In this document: piece by piece, positions 35,486-46,800 of the stretch
How the letters are laid out: every line of letters begins with the position of its first letter
Numbering within the stretch: position 1 is the first letter of the stretch
DNA from: Sambucus nigra
Lineage: Eukaryota > Streptophyta > Magnoliopsida > Dipsacales > Adoxaceae
Direction: 5' to 3'
NCBI GenBank assembly: GCA_949130495.1
Contig: OX422213.1
Location: 538,703,467-538,767,466, forward strand
Length of the DNA: 64,000 nucleotides
Translations under genes and position numbers: made by a program
Notes under the pieces: generated by a model
Database searches by the model: none
The model's input: only the letters and a program-made list of their open reading frames with translations
What the model was told of the DNA's origin: nothing

Positions 35486-37496
35486 TGAAGCCCTTATACC
35501 TTTGACTCACTTGAGTCTATATTGTATAAGTGCTCATCTAGTTTGGAAATTGTGACAAAATTATGTCCATCCTAGAAACCAAAGAGCCTCAGAAATTTCT
35601 ATGCCTATTCATCTCTCTTTCTTGTAGTGATCAAAACTATTGCCAACACTCACACACTTAGAATTCAATTCATGCATGTCATATTGCATTATAACTTAGA
35701 CTTCAATTCATGCATGTCATATTTCATTATAATGTGTGTACATGTGTTGAGTGTGTTTAAATCCCTAAGCTTGATTTTTAATAATTTTTTGGGATTTTTT
35801 AAACAATGTTTTAATAATTAAAACTTGATTTAAAAGTTTTGGGGTCAATCTCTTAATATTATTTGTTGTATATTATGGCCTAATGTTACCTTGGGTAGAA
35901 TCCAAAAGTGACAGAGACTTTAGGGTATTCTTTGTAATTAGATTGGACGCGCGTTTTACATCCCTTAACTGGCCAACACCTGTTGCCCTCTGATTGGTTA
36001 AAATTGTGTTTCTTTACTGAGACAATAGACGCGTGTGTTATCAGCCCATGGATCATTTCTTATCAATGGTGTGCATGTTGCCTTGATGGATCCCCGTGTA
36101 ATTTTTTAAGCCAATCAGCGTTCGTTTAAGCACCGCCTCATGTGAGCCCTTAGATTCAAGTCAATTTAAATTGACTCGATCTCAGCCCTTGGTTTTGATC
36201 AGATATCTCAAACCTTCTCCACCCACTATAAAAAGGACCCTTCCCTCAGACTTCGAAGACTTTTGCCATTTCATTTCCTTTGAGAAATTGAGAGAGAAGA
36301 GAGAGAAGAGAGAAAAACAGAGAGAGAAGAGAGAGAGTTAGAAACCCTAACTTCATTCGTCTAAATCCTCTTCAAACCTAACCCAAACACCATATCCAAA
36401 AACACTAACCTAAGTGTTCTTGAGTGTTTGAGAGTTTGAGTTGAGTTATTTTTGTTGTTGTAACCCTGTGTTCGTGAGATCTTGTTTCCAACTTAGACTT
36501 TTACTTAGATCTAGTTTCTGATTTCATAGAAATCTCAGATCTGAGTTATACATGTTACATTACACTTAGTTTCATTTTATTTCTCATCTTGAGAAATATA
36601 TTGTTGATTATTTTCTCTAAAACGTTTTCTTACTTTGAAATCAACAATAAATGCTTTCTGTTTATTGTTCTTGTAAAACCAAACCTTTGACCTAGTTTGG
36701 AATCTCACTTGGAGGTTTTCAATCTCGAAAAGTTTCCCTAAATTTTGAGATTGATTAAGACCTTGTCTGTCTTCCTAGTAAGGTATCCATGGATTCTGGG
36801 AATGATTTAAAGGTCAAATAAGGTGAAAAGTTTTGTAAGAAGAAAGCAAAGAAAAGATCACAGCATATAGTGTAACTGTAATTTATTAGGACTATTTGTA
36901 CTTAATAAGTGTGTGTGTGTGTGTGCATGCATGTGTTAGAAATAACCTCCACAAACACTTACACCCTACAACACGAAAAGTGTTGGTAATAAGATCTTGT
37001 GAACATAAGTCGACGTAAAGTGCTGGAACAAATAAGGAGTTGACAAACTGAGAGAACTACATCTACAATCAGAACTACAGAGAAGTTATAAGGACACTAG
37101 AGGGTACATTCCTAAACTTATGTAGGTCTTAGTTGTTTGCATGTTAGTTATATAGCTTGTAACTCATAAATTTGTTTTAGTGGATTTTTCATTTTACTCC
37201 GTAGAGGGAGTCGTGGATGTTTCCTCAATTGGTGAGGTTTTACCACGTAAAAAATTATTAACAGAATCTTTCTACATTTTCTCATCTCAGTCTTGGTTGT
37301 GCTGTGTTTAAAACGTGTTTAAACTATCTTTTAAACTTGTTGCCCAAATCTTGAATAAGATCTCGTACATACTGTTTTATTAAACACATTTTGTGATTAA
37401 TCCTTTTTTATTTAAGAAAATAGTTTCTTCAAAAAACAACTCGGAGTTACTTAAATAGTTTATTTTCAATAAACGGCTTTAGTAACTCATTTTTCA
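35486..37496 (+). repeat. 3' LTR of the copia element (2011 bp)
   Basis: Same ends as the 5' LTR. Its extra length is explained by the 179-bp segment 35863-36041 missing from the 5' LTR and by a 38-bp tandem duplication (CATGCATGTCATAT block repeated near 35670 and 35710), minus an 11-bp run present only in the 5' LTR. It also carries a short GT run near 36910. Confidence 0.95.
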
Positions 37497-37501
37497 GCGG
37501 G
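37497..37501. other. Target-site duplication GCGGG (right)
   Basis: Pairs with 27771-27775. Confidence 0.95.
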
Positions 37502-37650
37502 GATTTTTCTTGAAATTTGTGTCACATATTTTATTTATGATGGTTGATACTTGCATGCACATAGTTATTTGACTTTAAGGGATGAATTGTTTTGATTCGT
37601 AAATCGACTGTAATTAAATAAGTTTATAAATGGAATTTGTACAACTATAC
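37502..37650 (+). repeat. Family A 3' LTR of copy A2, right part (truncated)
   Basis: Continues the LTR interrupted at 27775 and matches 23299-23447 or so. Similarity is lost near 37650, before the expected LTR terminus, so the end of the element is missing. Confidence 0.7.
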
Positions 37651-38370
37651 TCATAGACCTCGACTGTAATTATGTCAGGTGGAACCACTATGCTCATAGA
37701 CCTCGACAAAAAGGAAATGGTGCGTCTAGTCAACTTGGATGATCTCAATTTTGTTTACCTTTAGTCCAAACTTTTGTTGCACTAAGACTCTTCTCATCCC
37801 CATTCTATTCTAAAATAGTATTTGGTCCCTTCCCTCTACTCATATCTACGTAGGAATTGATCCTCTTATAAACCCCCTTTCTAGAGAAACTCACAAACTT
37901 TCAAACCCACCGAGGTATGTAGGCAACCTATAAGACACACATGGTGCTGTAATTTTTCTCTCATAAAATGCTATTCTCCCCCCCCCCCCCCCCTGAGAAC
38001 GACGGTTTTTCTCATCATTTAAATGAGATAAAGGATTATGTACGGCTTAGCAATCGGTATAGATAGTTTGAATAGAAAATTCATTAAAGACATAACAAAA
38101 TATGTCAAAATCATTATTATTTTATTGAAAATCGAGAACACAACTATTACATGACGTGTCAATGATAGGAGTCAAACAACCCACTACCTTCCAAACCCAC
38201 ATAAAACATAAAAAACCACACCAACAACTTTAAAAAAAGTCCAAAAACTACCCAAAACCAAACACAAATTTATCATACCCCCAAAGACCTTATTTTTAAC
38301 TTCTTGATGGACCCGTTTGATCATCATTACTAGACCTTAGAGGATCCTAAGAATCCCACTCCTCGTTTCG
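37651..38370. other. No gene recognised; poly-C tract
   Basis: AT-rich unannotated DNA. CTCATAGACCTCGAC occurs twice (37650-37664 and 37693-37707). A run of 16 C lies at 37978-37993. No coding motif is seen. Confidence 0.5.
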
Positions 38371-38373
38371 GCT

Positions 38374-39400
38374 CTACACGCGCTCCATGTGACAATAAGC
38401 CTTTATCAGCTTGGATGAAATCACGACACCCTCTTCCAAGGTGTCGAACATTATGAGCCATCTCTGTCGAGTCCCCTCATCTAGAATATTCTCAACCACC
38501 CATTTCCATAACCACTTTAGGTAGTCTCCTGTTATGAGCCTAGACTCCCAAACTGATTGTAGCGGATGAGTAGATGGATGGAAGCACTGCCATAGGTCCC
38601 CCAATATCATCCTTAAAGACTCGATTAAGTCTTCCACAAAAAAATTTGGTTATGCGCAGATGGACAATTTTCTCCCATCCTACTTGGCACAAAAGCTGCT
38701 ATGGAAAGTAAAAAGGGGTCTGGTAAAGACCCACCAACCACACGTACTGGTAATACACCAACTGCAAAATAGGCTACAAGTTCCTCCATCATAGTACAGA
38801 CCAATAAAGGCATTGGGCCCGATGCTACATAAGCCAGTTAACCCAGTTCTCCATCATCGAGGTGAAGCCGAAGAAAGTCCTAGAAAAGAAGTTGGTAACA
38901 CACGGAAGAGGGTACTCCGAAGGGGCCTCCAGGAGAAGTCTTGATAATTACCACATAAATAGCATGATAGGGATCCTTCATAAGAATCCAACCCACCTCC
39001 TTCTAGGCGTCTAGACCATTCAGAGTCTCTGCCAATACAACCATACCTGGAATAAAGTGGTTGGACATCTACAGCGCCATTGTGGCTACCTGAGGGTCAG
39101 CTATCAGATTGCCTATCACTAGTAAAATCTTAGCAGTCAAGCTCAGGGCTGCAACACCGATAAACCCATTATCAATAAAATCCCCCTAGCATACGAAATT
39201 CATAACCACCGGGAGGACGATGTTCCTTCCATGCACCAATGGTCTAGCAGCTGAAGAGGAGACATAAAGCGACTTGGGTAATGATACCCATAAAGAACGA
39301 GAAAAATCCGGTATAAGTTCCTCCACACTAGGGACGACGCCAAACATTGCAGAAAATTCTTCGTAGGTGGGACACACTTCGTCTAGGACAAACTAAAAGA
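38374..39400 (-). pseudogene. Degenerate DUF7745-like protein remnant
   Basis: The minus strand reads as a decayed protein across several frames. From 39377 downward it gives CPTYEEFSAMFG, then after a stop a hydrophobic stretch and VLAETLNGLDA near 39020, then a segment at 38813-38625. These blocks resemble, in order, the P-T-x-E-E-Y start and I-L-A-E-T-x-x-S-L block of the DUF7745 domain found next to Ogre-type retrotransposon and plant-mobile-domain genes. The recognition rests on short motifs only. The element's limits are not visible. Confidence 0.4.
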
Positions 39401-39815
39401 TATGGTCCTCGGGTTACCAAAACTGTACCGCTGCCTTTAAAAGATTTCAGTCTATCGGGATATTACGCAACAAGGAGACATGGTGCACATTGAAATAATT
39501 ATAATTAACACTGTAGAGGCACATTTCCTATCAATCCTTGAGGTAAGATGAAAAAGTATTGGACACTGGAAGTGACATTTCAAAAGAAGAAGAAAGTTGA
39601 AAAGGAAATAAATTAGGATGTGATGATGAATACCATATACGAAAGCTTCATTTTATAATACAAAAATCCATAATTGACAAACCATTCAAGATGTCACTGG
39701 ACTTTCTGCTCCCAAAGTACCCATAAGTACATAGGAAGTACAATCAAATCTAAGTATGTGATTTGTACTTGACCATTATGCCGATAGGCATGTCAATGGG
39801 TATGCCGATTGGCAA

Positions 39816-39829
39816 CCCCCCCCCCCCCC
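39816..39829. repeat. Poly-C tract (C14)
   Basis: A run of 14 C followed by TCCCTCC. No other feature is seen between 39400 and 40390. Confidence 0.9.
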
Positions 39830-40394
39830 TCCCTCCATTTTTTGAAAACTTCTTCACTTTCTTCTTTTGTACATATCATATTCAAGATAAAGATTTATTT
39901 TGAAATAATAACCTTCGAGTTTTCCTTTTTGGAAATTCCATATTTTTCTCTTTGCACATAAATCCTGAAATAGAAATTTCTATTACTTATGAAAAATGAA
40001 TCATCGAGTCCCTCTTTTTTTTGTTTCAGTTTACCTCATCTTTGCAAATAATAAAAAAAACTCAGCAGAAAATTAAAGTGCATGTAGAGCAAGACACTAA
40101 ATCAAGATAATAAAAAATACATCTCTTATATTTAACTTGTTCAAAATAATTACATTGTTCCTACATGTACAAAAAGGAAAAGAAAAAAAAAAAGAAAAAA
40201 AGATATATTCGGACACGGCCCGAACCCTCCAAAACCTCTCATAATTAACCACCTCGACAAGCATGTTTCCCCTAATGACATGCGATGGATCCCCTACTCT
40301 CGGAATCGGAGCTTTCCTTAGGCATAGTCACCGACACCAAGCAAGCCCTGGCCAACTTCCTCACGTAGTTTGATACTTATGCATCCAATCTCGA

Positions 40395-41940
40395 TTATCC
40401 CACAAACAGGTCATCGAGATGAGGATATACTGTAAAAAGAACCAAATCACCAAATTCAAAGCAAGTCAGTAATAAAAATAAAAAATAAAAAGAAAGATAA
40501 AATGAGCAAACGGGCCATACTTCTCCTCGAAGAGCCTCCTCAGGAAGACCCGCAAACCCATCTATCACTGCATGAGGGTGATGAGGCACCGATATCACAT
40601 CCCCACCATGCACCCGAATGTGATAAGAAGGGGTGGAAATATAATGAAATGGAACCTCCTCTGCTACAGTCATTGCGCATTTCGCAGTGCTATGAGCCGA
40701 CGTTGTTGGTACGCTAGTCTCTCTCCCCGATCCTGCTGTAGTGGGGACACATGCTATCCACATCATAAATACACGATTGCATTAATCGACTGGTCACAAA
40801 ATCTAGGTAATTGTAGCCCGCTGTCATATCAAAGTAATGTATATACAGCTCGCCCCTAATTGCAGTCACCCTGGGCTCATTAGACATCTTCTTAACCCAC
40901 CTTATATCCTCCAGGGGCACTGATTTTGTGATATCCACCTTACCCTCCATAATCTACTCCCACCACTCTCTCTCCAAGGTACCAAATATACCCAAACTCG
41001 TGCTCCAGTAATATTCTCATCTACACATGCATACAGATAATGCCCACGACCCCCAAAGATAGGTGCTAGGGGTAGAAGGTCACCTGTTTGCCTAACAATA
41101 ATCAAAATTCTACCAAGATATAAATTTTCCAAGCCAAGGAAAGGAGAAGGACAAAAGGCCTAACCTAGTTGCTCCTTAAGGCATTTAGCATCGCCTGCAC
41201 ATCCTTTAGACAAAGGTATTGGTTCGAATGCCTATTCAACTTCCTCCACCTGTACATCCTATAGAAATCCCTCATCTCGCTTGAGATTTGGGATACCAAA
41301 CCTATATTGTTCCCTATCTCCTTGTAAAACCATGTCTACAAAAGGAAACACAAAATTCGAAAGAGATAAGAAAAAAGACAGGAAGAAAATACTGGGAAAT
41401 TGAACCTAAAGATTACCCCCAAGAGATACGTTAGTTCAGTAAAAGTCTATCGGTAGTAACAACTGAAGGCATGCAAAGAATCATAGAGGGATGTTAGCGT
41501 GAAGCTTCCCTGATCATATGAATGGATCTCTGAAATGATCCTAAAAATGACGGAAACCACAAATGGACAACGTCGCCGCTCCGTGCCACCACAAATACCC
41601 CTTAATATAAGAAAAATAAATAAATTGGTTGCCTGCCTCACCTATTACCCATCACTGTCATCAATCTTCCTGGATAAAAAATTTCCTTCAGAAGGGACAT
41701 CCAAATAGAATCCCCTGACATGATTCTCCCTATATCCAATAAATTAATTCGCACTCCACCTCTGTAACTCGCAGAGTGCGATCCACCATAATTTGTTGGT
41801 CCGCACACTCCAGTCCCATTAGTTGATAAACATTCAGGACAGTGACCGTCATCTCCTTGACACCTAAATTAAATGTGTGGGTCATGTCCCACCACCTCAC
41901 TCAGTGCACACAAAGCCGCCATAGAGCGCGGTGTCTCCTT
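40395..41940 (-). pseudogene. Degenerate plant mobile domain (PMD) protein
   Basis: On the minus strand near 41930-41745 the translation gives MTHTFNLGVKEMTVTVLNV followed by YQLMGLE. This matches the E-T-H-T-F-x-x-x-x-G-E-x-T-x-T-L-x-D-V-x-x-L-x-G-L signature of the aminotransferase-like plant mobile domain. Further down, SYDQGSFTLTSLYDSL near 41515-41470 fits the later Y-x-W-G-S-x-x-L-A-x-L-Y motif. Frames change repeatedly toward 40395. PMD proteins occur in transposons and in silencing-related host genes; decay here suggests a transposon remnant. It may be one gene with the remnant at 38374-39400. Confidence 0.5.
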
Positions 41941-43500
41941 ATGAAATGTTAGGTTGAGTTTCTTTAAAATTTATCATGAATGGTTTAGAAATGAAGGATA
42001 TATCTTAGGTCAATGATTTCAAAACCTAAAGTTAACTTTTGAGAGGTTGAAGATGAACTATTTGACAAGAAACCTTGACCACGCACATGAGGGCACGTGA
42101 CCAATTAACATTTTTGAGATTTTTTCTAATATTGTTATTTTATTTTTCTGGTCAAAATAGTATAAGATAAGGCTGTGTTTGTTCAAGCCTAGCCAAAGTT
42201 ATGGAAAAATGATGTTTAAATCTTGAAATACTTTTCTTAATTTACAAATTGACCCCTTTGACTTTTTTAACTTATGAATTTTGACCCCAAACTTTGTCTA
42301 TAAGTTTTTAAAAATGTTTTAAGTAAAAAATACTGAAGTTCAAACTTATCCCTAAGCCCAAGATTTTAAAGTACTAGATTATTTACAATTAGACCCCTAA
42401 AACTTTAAAATACGCAGTTTTGTTATAAATTGACCAAAACCAACCTGAAATTCTAATAATACTTATGCACCCAAACATTTGTATACAAATAATCAGCCAC
42501 CAACTCCTCCTGATATCATTTTTTCATCGGTAAGCAGTTCAAAACTACCGATCAAGTAGGTCATTTTACCTATTTGATAGTAAATTTTTCGTACTTCTTT
42601 AGCTACTATTGATATCATTCTATGAAAGCCCAATTTGATTCCAAGTATATGTAGAAATTATCATACTCCTATATTATTATATCACTCATTGTTTTAATTA
42701 TGATCAATCGGATCAAATTTAAACCCTTCTCATCTAATAACTTATATCATAACAATTTTATAACAATTCAGTCTCCTGCACTTTTGTGAATTATTATTTC
42801 TTGTAAAAGCATTAGTAATAACTACAGAGTAGACTTCCGTGTTATCCCACATAATTTTTCTACTTAACCTATGGTCTAGATGATTGAGAGCCCGAAGTTT
42901 AGATACATACGTATGAGTGCCGCTTTAATTATGTGCCTAGATGAGTACTTTTTCCCAAAGGTTTTGGGTTGATTTTATTTGGTTATAGTGATGGCTTACT
43001 TATTTCTATACTCCTAGTGAACTGATAAGTATGGGATTATCAATTCAAACTCCTTGATTTTCTTTAATGTTATTATGAGAAACATTTGCAACCGCTTCAT
43101 ATGATAAATACTGAATTCTATATACACTCAACATCTCATTTATACATATATTTGTTATAAAATTGGCAAAAACTTCTTAGCATATTTGTTCTTATTCCTT
43201 TTCCTCTAGATGTCCTAGGAGAGAGAGGATAATATTTCTTCCCTTTTTGAGACACACATTAGTCACATGTTTGCATATGTGAGTGACTGGCCGGAGACTA
43301 AGCCAGATGGGAGCAAGGAGTGACACTTTTCTATTTTCTACTTTATAGTTCGAGTTGACAATAAAATAAAATTCACCCCTGCGTTGGAAATACACTATGT
43401 GTACTGTTTCAATAATAAATAAAGTCATGTTTTCCGCCTTAACTCTAATTCATTTATTTACATATACTCTGTTATACCTTCATACCAAAAAGTAGGGTGT
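41941..43500. other. No gene recognised
   Basis: About 1.5 kb of AT-rich DNA without coding motifs or clear repeats. Confidence 0.5.
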
Positions 43501-44660
43501 GAAAGATAGACATGACAAGGGCCATGCCGATCGGCACCTCCCTGCCCCAAATTCCTTTATAAATAGGCCATGACCTTACCATTATAAAATACCCCTCTCG
43601 AAAAATTTGAGAACATTATCCATGTAATCAGACCCTTTCCCTTTCCAAAAAAGTCCATTTTCCACATTCTTTTACCTCATATCCTTAGCTCACTTGGTAA
43701 TTCACCTCACCTCTCTACATCACTTCTATACCACTTCAAAATTAGCACACTTGCATTCCGAATTCAGCAACAACCATCCATAAAAGAGGTCTTTTCTCAA
43801 CCCCTTTCTCTATTTTATCCGTTTTAGTGTTATTCATGTTATTTCTATTTTGTTCTTTTATTTCATTATATAGAATCCACTAATCCCTACTCTTTATCAG
43901 TAGTATTTCACATAATCTATTTTCATAAAAACTCAAAACAAAATAAAAAAAGGGCTTATCCGTAAACTCCAAAAGCGGGATTTTCATTTTTACATTTTGA
44001 CTCTTGAAATGCATTTTGTTTACATACACATAAGAGGAGTCATGCATTTGGATTTATGGGCTGAAACCCACCCCTGTATTATTTTTGAACTACGTGGACT
44101 TTGATGCCCTTTGGCCTACATAGGCATCATGGGCCAGTCTCGATATTTGAGTCCTCTCTTTTTCATTTTATACATCTTTTATATTTTATTATATCTATTT
44201 CGTGAGTTATAGACTCCTACACACTTATGTCTTGTCAGATGTGAACATGCATTCTTTCATAGAGATTTGTGATTCGACAAACATTTACATTATATATTTT
44301 ATCATTATTTTCAGGAACACTTGTACGGATGAATTCTCTTTGTCCCTTCCATGACACAAATTGGATGATTCTAGTCTCCTATTACTTATATTAAACATAT
44401 GTACATACACATCATAAAGTTAGAAATGAGAAGATTAACATTATCCCATGAGAGACCAAATGGGCGGGATGGGTGCCTAACACCTTCCTATTTCGTAACT
44501 TAGTCCCCGAACCTTTGAACTATATTTGGTTCCACATGTATCCGTTTAACATTGTTGTCGTTCTCTCGAAGCGGATGGCATCCCGACAATCAAGGGGACC
44601 GAGTCGTGCTCGCCGAAGGAATCTGACCCTGGATGGCCACATTAACCACATTGCAATAAC
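43500..44660 (+). mobile_element. Ogre/Tat-like LTR/leader fragment, plus orientation
   Basis: TATAAATAGG at 43558-43567 is followed by a pyrimidine-rich leader-like region. Near 44100-44130 is a GACTTTGATGCC..CATAGGCATC block, and near 44470-44510 GGGTGCCTAACACCTTCC then CGTAACTTAGTCCCCGAACC. The last string is characteristic of Tat/Ogre-type elements near the LTR end. The same blocks occur in reverse complement at 56690-57130. No coding region of this element is identified to the right. Confidence 0.5.
43558..43567 (+). promoter_or_regulatory. Putative TATA box of the plus-orientation LTR remnant
   Basis: TATAAATAGG, a good plant TATA match, followed by a C/T-rich stretch. Its minus-strand counterpart in the second remnant is at 57661-57667. 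Confidence 0.4.
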
Positions 44661-46129
44661 ATAATAAATCCTAAGTATCATTCCAAACAAAGATATAAAA
44701 TGTGTATATATACTTTAAAACTCCAATTTGGGGATGGTTTTAATTGTGGGGTTTTGAAACAAAAGTCTATATTTAGGCTCAAAGGGGTTGACCAGGAGAA
44801 ACATATAATGAGGTCAAGGTCAAATTGGGTGTAATAACAAAGAGGGACTATGATCATTTCCTAAAGTTTAAACAATTCTCAGGTCAAAATAAATTTGAAA
44901 ATTGTTCTCATGTAATACCTTTCATATATGAACTCAAGCAATGAACGATCAATGAAAGAATAATGAGATTACTGACGAGTTTAATGTTTTCAATGAGGAA
45001 AGACTGATGTATAAACACTCAAAAATGAACAAAAGAAAAAGTCTCACTTAGTGTAAGCATATACAATCCAGCAAAATATTACCAAGTTACAAACGTCTTA
45101 AACAAAATAAACTAAACGAGAAAAGTTCATGTGCTCATGGGTTTAAAGTTTAATTTATTAAGTTTATCATAATATCAATAATTCGAGGACTAAAGTATAA
45201 TAACTTCTAAAATAAAGAACATGCATCATTCAATTATCTATTGATTTGCCATTTATTGAAATTTATCATCGGAAACGAAGGCAAATTAACCAACAAAGGA
45301 GGAAAAAAAGAAAATATTTTTGAAACTTATTAATTTTGAATAAAAAAATTCTTAGAAAAAACATACGATCAAATTATGGAACTGAAAAGGCAATGGGAAT
45401 AATGTCCCACACCCCATAATTTAAACCTTGTGTTATCCTTAATGTGAGTTAAAAACCAAGTTTAAGAGCGAAAAATAGCAACATTACCTAAAATGGAGCG
45501 ATCTCTAGAATAAAAAAAGAATAATAAAAAAAGAATAAAAAAATATGTGAGGACCAAGTATAAAAAAAGAATAATAAAACTTTAACTAATAATACTAGAC
45601 AATAAGTAAAAAGAAAAAATCTAACTAATATATACAACCAACAATTGTAACTTCTAACTAATATGAACTACAAGTTGAAATTTTTTAAGGTTCACACAAA
45701 ATACAATTTGACTTTGAGGGAGAATTAGCGTACCCTCATTTGAGTGCATACTTTCCAAAAAAATAAGAATTTTGTTTGAACAACAGAAGGCACTGTCTTG
45801 GCAAAAAAAATGAACCATAACCAATTAAAAGTTTTTGGAGGATGGGGGGGGGGGGGGGGGGGGGGGGTTAGATTGAACGAACGATGAGTACACATGGGAT
45901 ATGATAAAAAATGAAATTTCCTTCCCAAAAATTTATAATTGGAATGCAGGTGGCGCACATAGATGCAAGATTTCCCTCGTGGAAAACGACTCAAACAAGT
46001 AATCCTCATCAGTGAAAGGTTGAATATTTTAGAGTTTTTAATCGATTCATGGGATACTTGTACGGTTTAATAACGGGGAATGAAAATGGGGAAGAAATAA
46101 ATTCAATATCAAGAGATGACTCATCAACT
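44661..46129. other. No gene recognised; poly-G tract
   Basis: AT-rich DNA with imperfect AATAAAAAAAGAATAA repeats near 45510-45580 and a run of 24 G at 45844-45867. Confidence 0.5.
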
Positions 46130-46800
46130 CTTAAAGAATGAATTCCAAAGGAAAATGATTCACATTCAATGAAATGTTCTTCTAATATAGTTTTTGATAA
46201 AATAAAGGTATCAACCTCCTCTTTTGTTTTTCAAAGAATAAATAATATCCTTGCAGAATGATTCAATTTCCATATCATCACCATTTTTTTTATCCTTTAT
46301 GACTTCGAAAAAGAGAAGACTTATATGTTCAAGAGTAGGCAACAATTATTCATTTGGTTCACAACATTACTCAACTTAAAAAGTCTTGGAAGAAAAATCA
46401 TTGTTGGATTCAAATAATAAATTCAATCCATTATTCCAATAATGATTTTCTTCCTGATAATGGTTTTCAATCTTTTCATTCTCAAGAACGCACAATCCCT
46501 CACGCAACATCATAGGTGGAGATACGGAGTCTTAAATATGAGAAGTTTGGAAACTATCATCGGAACTACTATCAACATAATTAATATAAGAGTTTTAAAA
46601 GTTATTGCAATAACGTTCAACATTCTTATTATAATGTCTTTATGGCTCTTTATTGGAAAGATCATCCTCAAAATTCCTCTAATCCTTTACTTTACTTTTG
46701 TAATACGCACTCAAAGACAATTTTTGATGTATCTAGCTTTTTATTTTGAGAGTGTTCATCAAAATTCATAGGTTTACTTTTTTTGTATAATTATCATTTC
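46130..46800 (-). pseudogene. Possible decayed coding region (unknown protein)
   Basis: One minus-strand frame reads like protein with scattered TAA/TAG stops: NNFxNSYINYVDSSSDDSF, then PPMMLREGLCVLENEKIEN, then FEVIKDKKNGDD. It is hydrophilic, asparagine-rich and resembles the gag-linker style of plant gypsy elements, but I do not recognise a family. The plus-strand frame at 46442-46771 is AT-driven and hydrophobic and is probably a shadow. Confidence 0.25.

Larger units (their letters stand above)
27776..37496 (+). mobile_element. Complete Ty1/copia (SIRE/Maximus-like) retrotransposon
   Basis: 9721 bp: 5' LTR 27776-29575, PBS 29578-29589, gag-pol 29650-35169, PPT 35474-35484, 3' LTR 35486-37496. 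It is flanked by GCGGG (27771-27775 and 37497-37501). Domain order PR-INT-RT-RH defines Ty1/copia. The long gag with coiled coil and the PPT resemble SIRE/Maximus; the lineage is inferred. The reading frames hold several stops and frameshifts. The LTRs are very similar in sequence but differ by 211 bp in length. Confidence 0.95.

Noticed and set aside
46442..46771. 109-codon plus-strand hydrophobic frame that could pass for a small membrane protein
   Set aside because: Ile/Leu/Phe content follows from AT richness. The opposite strand reads more like a decayed protein, and no start context or conservation supports it.
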